From Molossus alvarezi (taxonomy: Eukaryota; Chordata; Mammalia; Chiroptera; Molossidae): 64,000 bases of DNA. The DNA lies in contig CM073889.1 of assembly GCA_037176705.1 (NCBI GenBank), positions 58,831,596 through 58,895,595 of the forward strand, given 5' to 3'. The notes under the pieces were generated by a model, which did not search any database, had not been told where the DNA came from, and saw only the letters and a program-made list of their open reading frames with translations. The stretch's first letter is position 1. Every line of letters starts with the position of its first letter. Both the position numbers and the translations under genes were made by a program. Below are positions 23,781 through 35,222 of the stretch, piece by piece.

Positions 23781-24704
23781 CAGGGGTCGCCTTTCACATG
23801 ACCCTTTCACAGGGGTCGCCTAAGACCATCGGAAAATACACATTTCCAATGGTCTTAGGAACTGAGACACCACTCCTTTATCCATCTCCGGGCAGGTCTG
23901 CCCACATGCAGATATGCCCACATACAGATACGCCCACATACAAGTACCCGGCGTGATGACATCATTGCACCAACCCTATCCCATATACTCCGTACAAATA
24001 CAGGTGTATGTGACAGGGTTGGCACCATAATGTACTTATGCGGACCAGTCACACATGTGTAGAGAGCAGCTACTGTGTTGAAAGCAGTATTGGAGGTAAA
24101 ACAATACTTTGTGAATTATAATTACTGGGTAAATGTAAAGTCATGTACTGTAAAATCATCAACTACTGCAAAAAAAATATATATATATATCTGTACCATA
24201 GGAACTTAATCCAGATGCTGATCAGTCTTTTTATATTCAGCTATGGTTGATGTGAATACTGCCTCCTTGTGATAGTAACAGGTATGTAGAAAACATCTCA
24301 GAGAATGGTAAATTATAGGAAACTTTAATGAACTGTATTGACTAAACAATGCCATATATCATCTTTTGTATTATTAAAGCTATTGTTATATATTATTTTT
24401 ATTAGCAAACCATCCCATGACACTGGATCATGTTGAGAAGAACATTAAGAAAATATAGTGAGGATTTTTTACAGTATGGTTTTACCTTAATAATTACAGC
24501 AGGAATTGAGAAACCACAATGTGTTATTTGTTGTGAAGTTCTATCAGCCAAATCTATGAAGCTGAACCAACTAAAACGCCATTCATAACAGTAGTAAAAT
24601 TACAGTTATGAAGTAGGAACAAAAATAATTTTATGGTTGGGGATCACCACAACATGAGGAACTGTATTAAAGATTCACGGTATTAGGAAGGTTGAGAACC
24701 ACTG
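23781..24704 (+). mobile_element. hAT DNA transposon, internally deleted
   Basis: The ends are CAGGGGTCGCC (left) and GAGAACCACTG (right), whose reverse complement CAGTGGTTCTC partly matches the left end. It is flanked by an exact 8-bp TSD. At 924 bases it is far below the length of an autonomous hAT (typically over 2.5 kb) and keeps only a short piece of transposase N-terminus. An AT microsatellite lies at about 24170-24190. The 3' end resembles non-autonomous hAT-Charlie-type elements known from other mammals. Confidence 0.85.
24424..24588 (+). pseudogene. hAT transposase remnant, BED zinc finger region
   Basis: A 54-codon open stretch ending at TAA (24586) reads ...RKYSEDFLQYGF... then KPQCVICCEVLS and LNQLKRH. 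This is the BED-finger layout (C-x2-C, then a basic L-K-R-H segment) at the N-terminus of hAT transposases of the ZBED5/SCAND3-related type. The reading frame stops right after the first zinc-ligand His, and no catalytic RNase-H-like domain follows. Recognition is from motif shape only. Confidence 0.65.
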
Positions 24705-24712
24705 CTCTAGAT
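24705..24712. repeat. Right 8-bp hAT target duplication
   Basis: ctctagat, the exact copy of 23773-23780. Confidence 0.9.
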
Positions 24713-24829
24713 CCTTCTCCTATTCCCCACCTTTTCAGGCTCTCACAGCCTTCTCAAGGAAGCAGCAGACACCTCCCAAATTCCTACTACCTTGTTATTT
24801 TCTGGGTTGGAACCACCTCCTGCAGACTG

Positions 24830-24950
24830 AGTAAGCCTGAGCAAGTGACCTCTGTTTCACCATCTGTAAAATGGACCCAGCAGGAGAGGAGTTTCAAAGA
24901 TAAAATAGAATTATCTGTTTAAAGAGTTTAACAAAGCACACTGCCCTCCT
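24830..24950 (+). repeat. MIR fragment
   Basis: 'gagcaagtgacctctgtttc' followed by 'accatctgtaaaatgg' is the MIR core. Confidence 0.6.
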
Positions 24951-25008
24951 CTCACCCACTTAATCTTTGCCCAAGGAGCTCCTGCTCTGTCCAACCACTA
25001 AGTTCTTT

Positions 25009-25078
25009 TCTTGTTTTATCCTCACCTGAGCATATGTTTCTTTTTAAATTGACTTTAGAGAGAGAAGAAGGGGGGTGG

Positions 25079-25132
<54 letters not shown>

Positions 25133-25271
25133 TTGATCAGTTGTCTCCTATATGCACCCCAACCAGGGAACTGAACCTGCCACCTAGGTATATGCCTTGA
25201 CTGAAAATTGAACTTGCAACCTTTTGATGCATGGGATGATACTCCAACCAACTGAACCACATGGGCCAGGG
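25009..25271 (-). mobile_element. Ves-type SINE, older copy
   Basis: Reverse orientation with a (GA)n tract at 25080-25128 and a diverged tRNA-like head ('aaccacatgggccagggcc'). A degenerate TSD starts ccaacca at 24991 and 25272. Confidence 0.85.
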
Positions 25272-25594
25272 CCAACCATGAAATACTTTCTGACATAAAG
25301 TTGCCAAGTGTTCCCAAGAAGAATCCTTTCTCCTCTACCAACTTGCAGGGATGGCAGATGGTTTTGATGATGACACTCCCCCTTTTGGTGACATAGTGGT
25401 TGTGGAAATGCTGGTGGTCTTATCAGAACTGCAAGAGGGGTGAAGTCTGATGGGGGCTCCACCTTTGCTGCATCCAGCTGTCCTGGCTCCATCCTTATTC
25501 TTTAGGGGAAAGTCATCTGTGGGTGACATGGATGCAGCTTGAGTGAGAGAATCTGTGGGGTAAAGCAGAAATGGGTGCTGTATCTGGAGCTGAA
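25272..25594. other. No gene seen
   Basis: Unassigned sequence between a SINE and a MIR; short open frames on the minus strand lack motifs. Confidence 0.45.
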
Positions 25595-25740
25595 CTCATC
25601 AGCCTGGTGATAAGAGAATGACCTCTGGAGTGAAGAGATCTGAGTTCTAGTTCTGCCTTTGCTATTGCATTTGCTGTGTGACCTTGGGTGAGTTGATTCA
25701 CCTCTCTGGCATCATTCCTGTTCTGTAGAATGGCTGTCCT
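25595..25740 (+). repeat. MIR SINE
   Basis: 'atctgagttctagttctgcc' and 'gctgtgtgaccttgggtgag' are the MIR head and core. The 3' part fades by about 25740. Confidence 0.75.
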
Positions 25741-26005
25741 GCAGGTCACAGTTCTAGGCACAAAACGCAGTGGGCCCTGCCCTTTTCTTTTTGTCTCAGA
25801 GTCTGTGGCTGTGAGATGCCTAGCATGGGCCTGGCACACTGTGAATCTAACCTTTTTTTGCCCATCTCTTCAGCATCTGGGGACTAGGAAGGCTGCTTTA
25901 GACCTTGCTATGAGGCAGATACATTCTTCTTCCCTCACCTGTAGTGGTGGACATCAGCAGAAAGTGATGTCTAGGAAGGGCTGGCCACTGTGATTGGCAT
26001 TAGTA

Positions 26006-28696
26006 TACAGTCATCCCTTGCCAGTTCGCACTTCGACTTTTGCAGCTTCACTCTATCGCGTTTTTTTCAAATATATTCAGTGTGGCTCAAGACAGTGAAA
26101 ATGATACAGCGCGTGCTTGGTTGTCTGTGTCAATTATACACCCTTGTATTACAATTAAAATTAAAATTACTGTACGTATGGACTGTAGGCCTATGTATCC
26201 AAGCACCCCTGCAAATCCTTCAATGCCAGGTGCAACTGCTTGACCACTCCTTGTGTGTGGGCAGTAACTTTTCCCCCCCCAAAATTGGGTGTGGTGAAAC
26301 CAAGCCAATCAGAGCATGCTGTTCACTGATTGGCTATCCTATCCTCTTCCTATTCTGGCCACTGATTGGCTCAGCCTCATGCAACTTCGTTTCTCTCATA
26401 CATGCTTCTACATTGCTACACATCGGAAGCATCTTTGCTCTCGTGTTTGCAATTTCTGAGAACTTTTATCTAAGTCCCATGATGGCTCCTAAACATGCTG
26501 CTTCTTCTAAGCCTTCTGACGATGAAACTAAGTGCTGGAAGAAGATGCATACCATGCAGGACAAGGTGAAACTCTTGGATATGACCAAAGATGGCAAGAA
26601 AATCATGGAGGTTGCCCGCCATTATGACTTGAATGAGTCTACCATTCATTCTATCCGTGAATATGAAAAGAACATCTGAGCAACGGCTACTGTCTCTTTC
26701 AACAAGGAAGCAAAGCACGTCGGGACAAGTTATAATCAGTTCATAGTGAAAATGAAGTCTGCCCTAGTCATCTGGGTCAGTGACAGCTGCAAGAAAAACA
26801 TTCCACTGGATTCGCTGGTCATCCGGGAGAAGGCGAGGCAGCTCAATCAGTGCTTTATGGTGGACGAACCTCAACCAGGACCCTCTTCTGCAATGTTCAT
26901 GGATTTCACGGTGAGCAAGGGTTGGTTCGAGAAGTTCCAGAAGAGGTATCATCTGGAGAGTGTCATTTTCCACAAAGAAGTTGCCTCTGCTGACCAGCCT
27001 GCAGCAGAGGACTACATGAACAACACGTTCCAGAAGATTCTTCAAGAGGGCAAGTATCATCTAGAACAGATGTTCAATATGGACAAAACAGGACTGTTCT
27101 GGAAAAGGATGCCTTCCTGTACATTCATTTTCAAGGATGAACCAAGGTCTGTTGCTTCAAGGCGTATAAGGATTGTGTGACTATCATTATGTGTGGAAAT
27201 GCTGAGGGATTGTTGCTCAAGGCTGCCCTTATCTACAAGACTAAGAACCCTAAGGCCCTGAAAAATAAAAACGAGAACCTGCTGCCTGTGCACTGGATGC
27301 ACATCAACAAGGGCTGGATCAAAAAGCAGCTGCCATTGGACTGGTTCCAAGAGTGCTTCATCCCCCAAGTCAAACTGTATCTCTCCAATAAGGGACTTGA
27401 GTTTAATGTCCTTCTCATGGACAATACTGGAGGTCATGTGCAAGACCTATCCTATGAGAGAGTGCAGATCGAGTTCTTTCCTCCCAACACCACTTCGCAG
27501 ATCTAGCCCATTGATCAAGGCATTATTCACACATTCAAGCTTCTCTACATGCAAAACACCCTGCAACATCTCATCAAAGGCATGGACCTTAAGGAGAACT
27601 TCTTGCTGAAGGAGTACTGGTGGTAGTATACCCTCACGACCTGTCTGAAGAACATCCAGGCCGCATTGAAGGACATAAAGATTGGGACCATGAAGGCCAG
27701 CTGGAAGATGTTGTTGTCTGACATTTTCCATGACTATAGAGGATTCACCCCAGAGGATATAAGCAACTCAGCAGTGGATAAGGCAGTTGGGCTAGCCCGG
27801 ATGCTGGGAGGAGAAGGTTTCGCAGAAATGACCCGTGATGACATGGATGAGCTGCTGGAGACACATTCAGATCCTTTAACTGAAGAGGATCTGGTGGAGA
27901 TGACTAAGTCTGCGAGTGAGGAGGAGGAAGAGCAGCCAGAGATTCCTGGGGATCAGAAAGAGGAAGTTGGCCTTACACTTGAGCGTCTCTCCCAAGTCGT
28001 GAGAACTATTAAGGTAGTACAGGACATGATTGGCAAATGGGACCCACAAATGATGCATGCAGTGTGGTTCCGGAATGCACTCGATGGAGCAATAAAACCC
28101 TATAAAAGCTTCCTCACGCATATGAAAAGACAGCCCAGCAACTGTCTATCACGATATTCTTCAGCCGCGCACCCAGACACCCTCTGCCTGCTCCTAGTAC
28201 TCCTTTAGTGGAATAAGAAGACGACACACCTGCTGAAGATACTGCACCACCTGAAGACTCTCCTACTGAGGTTGTGCCTTCAGAGGAGCAGTAACTTTGC
28301 TCTTCTTTGCTGTGCAGTACATCTCTTCATCTTCATCGCTTCACCATGGAACAAGTTGCACTATTTTCATAGGTTACTGGTTGTGTGTAAAAACTCTGTG
28401 TGTGTGTAATTAAGTGTACAATAATAATATGATATTTGTAACATCTAATATGTCTTATTTTCTCTTATTTTGTCTAATATATTGGGTAATACGAGTGTAA
28501 TGGTGACTAAAATGTGTTATTGCATGTCCAGAGGGCTCTAATAATGCTAAAAATATTTAGAAGGTCATAAACAGGTTTTCTATGATCTAACTGCAAAAAT
28601 ATTCAATTTACAAATAAATAATCCTACTTCATGGAAATTCATTTCTTGTGGTAGAGTCTGGAACTGATTAACCACAATAAACGAGGACTGATTGTA
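26006..28696 (+). mobile_element. Tigger-type (pogo superfamily) DNA transposon
   Basis: The element proper is 26008-28694 (2687 bases), flanked by TA on both sides (26006-26007, 28695-28696), the pogo/Tc1-mariner target. The terminal inverted repeats begin CAGTCATCCCTTG (left) and, on the other strand, CAATCAGTCCTCG (right), matching at 9 of 13 positions. It encodes a single transposase-like gene at 26482-28208. Size and coding content match a complete autonomous Tigger. Confidence 0.88.
26482..28208 (+). pseudogene. Tigger/pogo transposase, inactivated
   Basis: A cut-and-paste transposase related to the host genes TIGD1 and JRKL. Order of parts: an N-terminal helix-turn-helix (CENP-B-like) stretch around 'KVKLLDMTKDGKKIMEVA'; a second DNA-binding helix region (KGWFEKFQKRYHLES); and the DDE core, with NMDKTGLFWKRMP at about 27077-27115, LLMDNTGGHV at about 27411-27440 and FFPPNTTSQI at 27477-27503. 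An acidic C-terminus (SEEEEEQPEIPG) follows at about 27920. Breaks: TGA at 26677 (probably from CGA), one frameshift between about 27133 and 27159, TAG at 27504 and TAG at 27624. The expected first Asp of the core is present in NMDK and the second in MDNT. Otherwise fairly well preserved for a dead copy. Confidence 0.85.
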
Positions 28697-30305
28697 ACCA
28701 TGACATGATTCCTTAATGTGACCCTCACTGAGGGGTCAGGAGCAGGGGCTTGAAGCCCTCTTCTGCCTAGTGGTCTAGCTTATATATCAGGGATGGGGCA
28801 CACATCCATCTTATCTCAGTAAACCACTAATTCCTCCATTAGAAGAGGGGGTTGCATTGTACTATACCCTTCTCCCTAAATTGCCTTCTAGCTCTGACGT
28901 TCACTATCCAATATGGGGCCACTAGCCTCCTGTGATCCTTATTGGACAACAGGGATATATGGAACATTTCCTTCATCACAGAAAGTTCTACTGAATAGTG
29001 CTTTTCTAGAATTTTAGCCAACCCTTCATGCCACAGGCTGGGTATTGTAGAAATCACTGAGATGACTAAGAAATGGCCCAGACCCCAAATACCTCAATTA
29101 GTTGTTCATCATACATTAATCAAGGACCTTTCTTCAGAGCAACTCTGTGCTTTGGTAAAAACTTGAAGTTATGGGAAGAGGAGAAAAAATATCTGAAGAC
29201 TGGCAGTCTTTGCCACAGAGAGACAAGTATGAAGTAAATAAACATACACATGAATGGGTAATCTTTGGAAATGCTTTGAAGGAGAGGTACATGGTGTTGG
29301 GAGAACATATAAAGGAGGCCAGGAAGGCTTCCCTGAGAAAGTGACATTTGTGATGTGATATAGAGAATGAATAGGAACTGATGAGGGAGAGGGGGTGAGG
29401 ATGTTCCTAACAAAGGTAGCAGGGGTGCAAGGCTCTGTGGTCAGAGGGAACATTGCACACTCAGACAACCCAAGAAGTGCTGGTTTCTGAGAGGACACAC
29501 AGGAGTCTCCCCAGGATAGGTGGGAGATGTCCCTAGGGATGGCCCCAAGGAAGGAGCCCCATCGGGCTGGGAGTCAAAGATATCTATCTTGTTCCTGGCA
29601 TTTTTCCAAGGTTCTGTATGTATTAATTCATTTAATCTTTGAACAGTCTGTGTCAGTTCTTGTCTTCAGAGAAGCAGATGGAATAAAACATGCCAAGGTC
29701 TTAGGGGGGAAGTGTCCATAGAGGATTAGGGGGAGAAGTGGGAGCAAGAGCAATAAAGGCAGCAGGGATGCCCTGGGGAAAGAGGGGGTAGGAGAGAGAA
29801 CTTCAAGGAAGAGCCTCAGATTGCAATACAGCCTGGAGACCCCTGAGTCATGCTCATGGGGAGCCCAGAGCCCAGAATTCCCATGGTAATAGGAAAGCAA
29901 AACAGAAATGCTGAGTGGGACTGGGGTTGAATTACTTTTTATTTCATGTCTTTCTAGTGTTTGAACTTTATAACAATGTGCAGGTATTATTTTTAAAAGA
30001 AATATGCAAATAAATGGCCTAAATTCACTCTGAGAGGCTTGGACAGAGATACTCTTGGTCCCATGGAGGATAAAGTAGTTACAGTTTCCTGGGCTTCTTG
30101 CATTTTCCCACTCAATGCCCCATTTGTGTTGTTATTTGCCCCCTGCACTGCCATAATTCTGCTGCCCCTAGGCTGTGTGCCAGGGTCTCTATTCCACAGT
30201 ATTGCCCAGCAACAGGCCACAGCAGGGTGGAGATCAAGGAGTGCTGAATAAATACTGGAAGGAGTGATAACAGCCTCTCCTCAGTTTCTGTACTTTCCAG
30301 TGCCT
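28697..30305. other. No gene seen
   Basis: 1.6 kb of intergenic sequence with only short frames. Part of 29220-29480 ('aggcttccctgagaaagtga', 'agcaggggtgcaaggctctg') looks like the same ancient repeat family as 2150-2690, plus strand, heavily decayed. Confidence 0.45.
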
Positions 30306-30470
30306 TCTCCCATCCATTACTTTATTTGATCCTCAAACAACTCTGTGAAGTAAGTAGGACAGGGGTTTTGGCACTTGTTTTATAGATGAGGAAATTGAGG
30401 TTCTGGCAGGCAAACTGACTTGCCCAATGTCATTCAGCTGGCTAGAGGGACCCAAGACTAGAGTTCAGGC
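30306..30470 (-). repeat. MIR SINE, antisense
   Basis: 'ttgatcctcaaacaactctg', 'atagatgaggaaattgaggt', 'acttgcccaatgtcattcag' is the reverse complement of MIR. Confidence 0.85.
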
Positions 30471-31380
30471 AGCCATATACATAGCCCTGTGGAGCAGAGA
30501 ATCAGACTGCCCACAGTTTGGAAATTTTGGCAGGTGTCAAAGAGACCACCATTCATGGCAAAGATAAAGAAGAGAAAAGCTGAGAGCCCTTTGCCCCCAG
30601 AGCTGCACCTGTGTGCATAGCCCTGAAACAGAATGCTGGATTTCTTGCCCCAGAACTTCTGTCTCAGGGGCCTTTGCCACTAGTCAGGGCTGGAGGGACA
30701 GGCTCCTGGGACTCAGGCCCTGTTTTGGTTTCTTCTTGACAGCCATGTCCCCAGGGCCCTGGCCTAATGTCCCTGAGAGCTATCTGTGCCTAGGGCTGGG
30801 GGCCTGGGGCCTGGGCATTAGCAGCTCTCTTCAGAGCAGGGACAAAATGGACCTCTTGTCTACACATAAACTCCAGGTCCCCTGCCTGTAGACCTTGCTG
30901 TAGTGTATTTTTTACCCAGCCTGACCACCTCCATGGCCTTCTCCTTGTGCCTGCTCTCAAAACTTATACCACAAAACTACTTCCTGAGCCCATAACAGAT
31001 GGGGTCTCCTCAGTATCCTAGCCCTTCACTGATCAGAAGAGATGGACACTAGCCAGCAACCCCTGAGGTTCAGCTGAGGGACACTGGCACTGAGTGGGAG
31101 GGTTTGTTGCTTCTCACTTGAGAAGGGGGAGAAGTCAGTTACTGCAGTAGGTCACAGCTTGATGGCCTCAAGTGGTCCCTTTGTGCCCAGACTACTGAGG
31201 CACTGAATGAGACCCTGAGAGCAGGCTGGCCTTAGAGTCTGAGGCAGGTGTGAGTTGAAGGAAGGACTTGAGATTATACGGGGCAGTGTGGAGGGTGTGG
31301 GCATGGGATGAGATATGATGAGGCCAAGATTCTTGACTACAGTGCTGTGGGACAATGCCAGCCCTGTAGAAATGTCTTCT
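30471..31380. other. No gene seen
   Basis: Intergenic; short open frames without motifs. Confidence 0.5.
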
Positions 31381-31384
31381 TCTT

Positions 31385-31577
31385 TTTTTAAAAAAATATT
31401 TTTTATTGATTTTTAGGTAGAGAGGAAAGGAGAGATAGAGACAGAAACATTGATGTGAGAGCAGGACATTAATTGGCTGCTTCAAGTATGCCCCTTACTG
31501 GGGATTGAGCCAGAAACCCAGGCATGTGCCCTGACCAAAAACTAAAAACGGACCTCTCAGCCACACTGGCCAGGTGC
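31385..31577 (-). mobile_element. Older tRNA-derived SINE (Ves-like)
   Basis: The left end is an A/T-rich tail, 'ttattgatttttaggtagag' leads into the body, and the head at the right ends 'cactggccagg'. It is more diverged than the youngest Ves copies and no TSD was found. Confidence 0.7.
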
Positions 31578-31911
31578 ACCCCCATAAGTCCTGTACTCAC
31601 CTAATACTATATATAGGTATTGCAATATTATGGACTATATTCCTATGCATACTTTACATCTCCATGACTGTTTTTTATAACTGCCAATTTACATATCTTA
31701 ATCCTTTATCCCTTTTCACCCATTCCCCAACCCCTCTCCCATCTGGCACCTATCAAAATTTTCTGTGTATTTATGAGTCTGTTTCTGTTTTGTTTGTTTT
31801 AGATTCCACATATAAGTAAAATCATACGGTATTTGTGTTTCTTTGTCTGACTTATTTTACTGAGCACAATACCCTCTAGGTCCATTCATGTGACAAATGG
31901 CAAGATTTCAT

Positions 31912-32375
31912 ATTTTATTTATATGCTTTTATTGATTTTTTAGGGAGAGAGAAATATAAAATTTGATGTGAGCCTTGGCTGGTTTGGCTCAGCGGTTAGA
32001 GCTTCAGCCTGTGGTCCGGAGAGACATGGGTTCGGTTCCCGCTAAGGGTGCATACCTCGGTTGCAGTTTGTCCCCGGCCCTGATTGGGTCATGTGGGTGG
32101 CAACCACTCAATGTGTCCCTTTCACGTAGATGTTTTTCTCTCTCTCTCCCTCCCACTCTATCTGAACAAAATACAAAAAATGTCCTCGGGTGAGGACTAA
32201 AAAAAAAAAGAAAGAAAGAAAATTTGATGTGAGAGAGAAATATTGATTGGCTGCCTCCTGCACGGCCCCCACTGGGGATCCAGCCTGCAATCTGGGTATG
32301 TGCCCTAACCAGGAATTGAACCAGGACCTCTCAGTCCATGGGACAATGCTTAATCCACTGAGCCATACCAGCTGG
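31912..32375 (-). mobile_element. Older Ves-type SINE, split by a younger SINE
   Basis: The left part (31912-31972) and right part (32219-32375) form one reverse SINE, with 'ttattgattttttagggaga' at the left and head 'gagccataccagctgggc' at the right. Outer TSD gcaagatttcat at 31900-31911 and 32376-32387. Confidence 0.85.
31973..32218 (+). mobile_element. Ves SINE inserted within another SINE
   Basis: Forward copy: head 'ccttggctggtttggctcag', body 'gcagtttgtccccggccctg', CT-rich run, 'tgtcctcgggtgaggac' and an A tail with AAAG units. The exact 15-base TSD aaaatttgatgtgag is at 31958-31972 and 32219-32233, lying inside the older SINE. Confidence 0.95.
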
Positions 32376-32418
32376 GCAAGATTTCATTCTTTTTCATGGC
32401 TGAGTAATATATATATAT

Positions 32419-32572
32419 ACTAAGTACCCATCCATAGATGAGTGCATAAACAATATGCATAAAGAATATGCAGTATATATATAATAATATATACTATATT
32501 ATATTATTCTATATACTATACTTTCTATAGTATAGTATATAGATGGGTCCTTAGTATGGATGGGTACTTAGT
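32419..32572. repeat. AT-rich region bounded by an 18-bp perfect inverted repeat
   Basis: actaagtacccatccata at 32419-32436 is the exact reverse complement of 32555-32572. Between the arms lie TA-alternating runs with further self-complementary blocks ('atatactatatt', 'ctatagtatag'). It could fold into a cruciform. It lies within the old L1, where the normal L1 text is interrupted. Confidence 0.9.
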
Positions 32573-34329
32573 TGCTTACATATCCTGGCTATTGTGAATA
32601 ATACTGCAATGAACATAGGGATGTATCTGTCTTCAAATTAGTGTTTTGGGTTTCTTCAGATAAATACCTGGTAGTGGAATTTCTGGGTACTTCTTTCTCT
32701 CTTGTGATAACTTTTATTTTAAATTCTATTTTGTGTGATATATGTACTGCTACCCCAGCTTTTCTTTGATTTCCATTTGCATGAAATATCTTCTTCCATC
32801 CCAGACTTCCGGTCAAGATGGTGGCGGAGGTAAATGCAGTATTTGCCTCCTCCCACAGCCACATCAAAATTACAACTAGCAACTTAATATTTTCAACAAT
32901 AAAAATACTACAATTAGCCCTGTTCTCTGTGCTTCAGTGGGTTGAACATCATCCAGTGCACCAAAATTAACAACTAAACTACAGAACAACCATCATTCAG
33001 AACAATCCGAAATTAAGCTGAATGGAAGTCCTACAACTATGAAATTAAAGAAGAGGCCACATCAAGACTGGAAGGAGGGGCGGAGGCATAGAAGGGCTGG
33101 TCCCACACCCGCACATGGTGGATAAAAATCAGGAGAGATACCTTGGCTGTGAAGGTCTTCCCTGAGGAGCAAGGGGTCTCAGGCCCACACCAGGCCCCCC
33201 CAGCTCAGGGTTCCAATGCTAGGAAGAGAAGTCCTCATAACTTCTGACTATAAAAACTAGTGGAACTGAGGCTGAGGAAGGCTGAAGCTGCTAGAGTTGC
33301 AAGCAGTTCCCAAGGCCCTGTGCACGGACTTGCTCGGACTCACTCCTCCTGGGCTCCAGCACAGGGGAGGCAGCTTGAAAGGCACTGGAGACATGTAGGA
33401 AAGAACTGCATTGTTTGGCATCAGGGCAAGAGCTGGAACAGCAGCTTTCTCTCTGACAGATATGTTGGCAGAGGCTATTGTTCCTTTGGTGAGCCCTTCC
33501 CCCATGGGACTGGCAGACAGACACCATATGTGGGACTCCAGCAACCTGGCTCACACTATTTGCCTTGCCCTAGTGATTCCTTGAGATCCTGCCCCATGCA
33601 ATTTTGGGGCCCACCCAAGCTGTTTCCAGTGGCTTTACCATGAAAATGCCTGTCTTGGCTCCTACTTCAGATTTTCCTAAAACCTCTCAAACAAGCAGCA
33701 TCTGGCCTCAGCGAGCCCCATTTCTCATGTTAAGTGGCCCCAGGTCTGGCACTAGCAGTAGCTGAATTTGATTCATAGCTTGCCTTCTCCTGGATACCTC
33801 CAAGCCCAGCATAAGAAGCAGCCATCTGCAGATCACTTTATATCTTATGTCTGGTGGCCCTGGGTAGAACACAAGCAGTGACTGACCTTGGCCTGTGCCT
33901 CCTGGGAGGCCCCAGAGCTAGCACACCCAGTGGACAGCTTTAGACCAGATCAAAGCACCATGACCCAACCACCTCCACAAATGACACACTTAAGGGGTGG
34001 ACTCAGTGGGTACCAGAGCCCTGCTGTAGTAAGTCTTACTCTGGGTGGTGGGCCCCTGCACAGCTGATCCCCTAGTGGTCAGAGGTCAGGATCAGTGGGC
34101 ACAGCCAGTCTGTGTAGCTGATCAGCCTGAGTAAATCCCTCCCATTGATGTGCTAACAGCAATCAAGACTCAAGTACAAAAGAAGGGTGTAGAGTCTCCA
34201 TGAGGTGTGTACCTCACAGGCCAAGCTGGAATGATCAGGAGGCTGTGCCACTGGACCCTATAGGACACCTACTACAATAGGCCATCATACCAATCCAAGG
34301 AGATTTAGCAACTCTATCTAATACATAGA

Positions 34330-35165
34330 AACAAACACAGAGAGGCAGACAAAATGGGAGACAAAGAAACATGTCCTAAATGAAATAACAGAACTCCAGG
34401 AAAGGAACTAAACAAAATCTAACAGATGCAGAGTTCAAAGCACGGGTTTTGAATATAAAGATGCTCAAGGAACTTAATGAGGACCTCAGGAGCATAAAAT
34501 GAAGGATGCACTAACTGAAATAAAGAATAATTTACAGGGTGGCAACAGTAGAGTAGGTGAAGCCAAGAATCAAACCATTGATTTGAAATACAAGGAAGCA
34601 AAAAATACCCAATCAGAATAGGAAAAAGAAAAAAACAATCCATAAATATGGGGATAGTGTAAGGAACCTCTGGGACAAGTTCAAGTGTACCAACATTCAC
34701 ATCTTGGTGGTGCCAGAAGGAGGAGCGAGAGCAAGGAATTGAAAACCTTTTTGAAAAATAATGACAGAAAACTTTCCTAACTTGATTAAGGAAACAGACA
34801 TACAAGTCCAGGAAGCACAGAGAGTTCCAAAAAAGATGAACCCAAAGAGGGCCACACCAGGACACATCATAATTAAAGTGCAAAAGATTAAAGACAAAGA
34901 GATCTTAAAAGCAGCAAAAGAAAAACAGTAAGTTACCTACAAGGGAGTTCCCATAGACTGGCAGTTGATTTCTCAAAAGAAACTTTGCAGGCCAGAAGGG
35001 AGTGGCCAGGAATAGTCTAAGAATGATGGAAAGCAAGGACCTGCAACCAAGATTACACTATCCTGCAAAGCTATCACTTAGAATCGATGGACATATAAAG
35101 AATTTCCCAGATGAAAAAAAAGCTGAAGAAGTTCATCACCACCATACCAGTATTATATGAAATGT
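34330..35165 (+). pseudogene. HAL1 ORF1-like region, broken
   Basis: The plus strand holds L1 ORF1-like text: 'gaactccaggaaaggaacta', 'aggaacttaatgaggacctc', a coiled-coil-like run, and late 'cacatcataattaaagtgca' and 'ttgcaggccagaagggagtg'. Stops in all frames. HAL1 elements depend on L1 for movement; this copy has no intact frame. Confidence 0.6.
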
Positions 35166-35187
35166 TAAAGGGATAAGAAGAAGAAGG

Positions 35188-35222
35188 AGGAGGAGGAGGA
35201 GGAGGAGGAGGAGGAGGAGAAG
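35188..35222. repeat. (GGA)n trinucleotide run
   Basis: About 11 GGA units near the ORF1 end of the HAL1 element, continuing into GAA-rich sequence. Confidence 0.9.

Noticed and set aside
25080..25128. (GA)n tract as an independent microsatellite locus
   Set aside because: It is the GA-rich body of the surrounding SINE.
26482..28208. Tigger transposase as a domesticated host gene
   Set aside because: Three stops and one frameshift, with intact transposon ends around it, point to a dead transposon, not a recruited gene.
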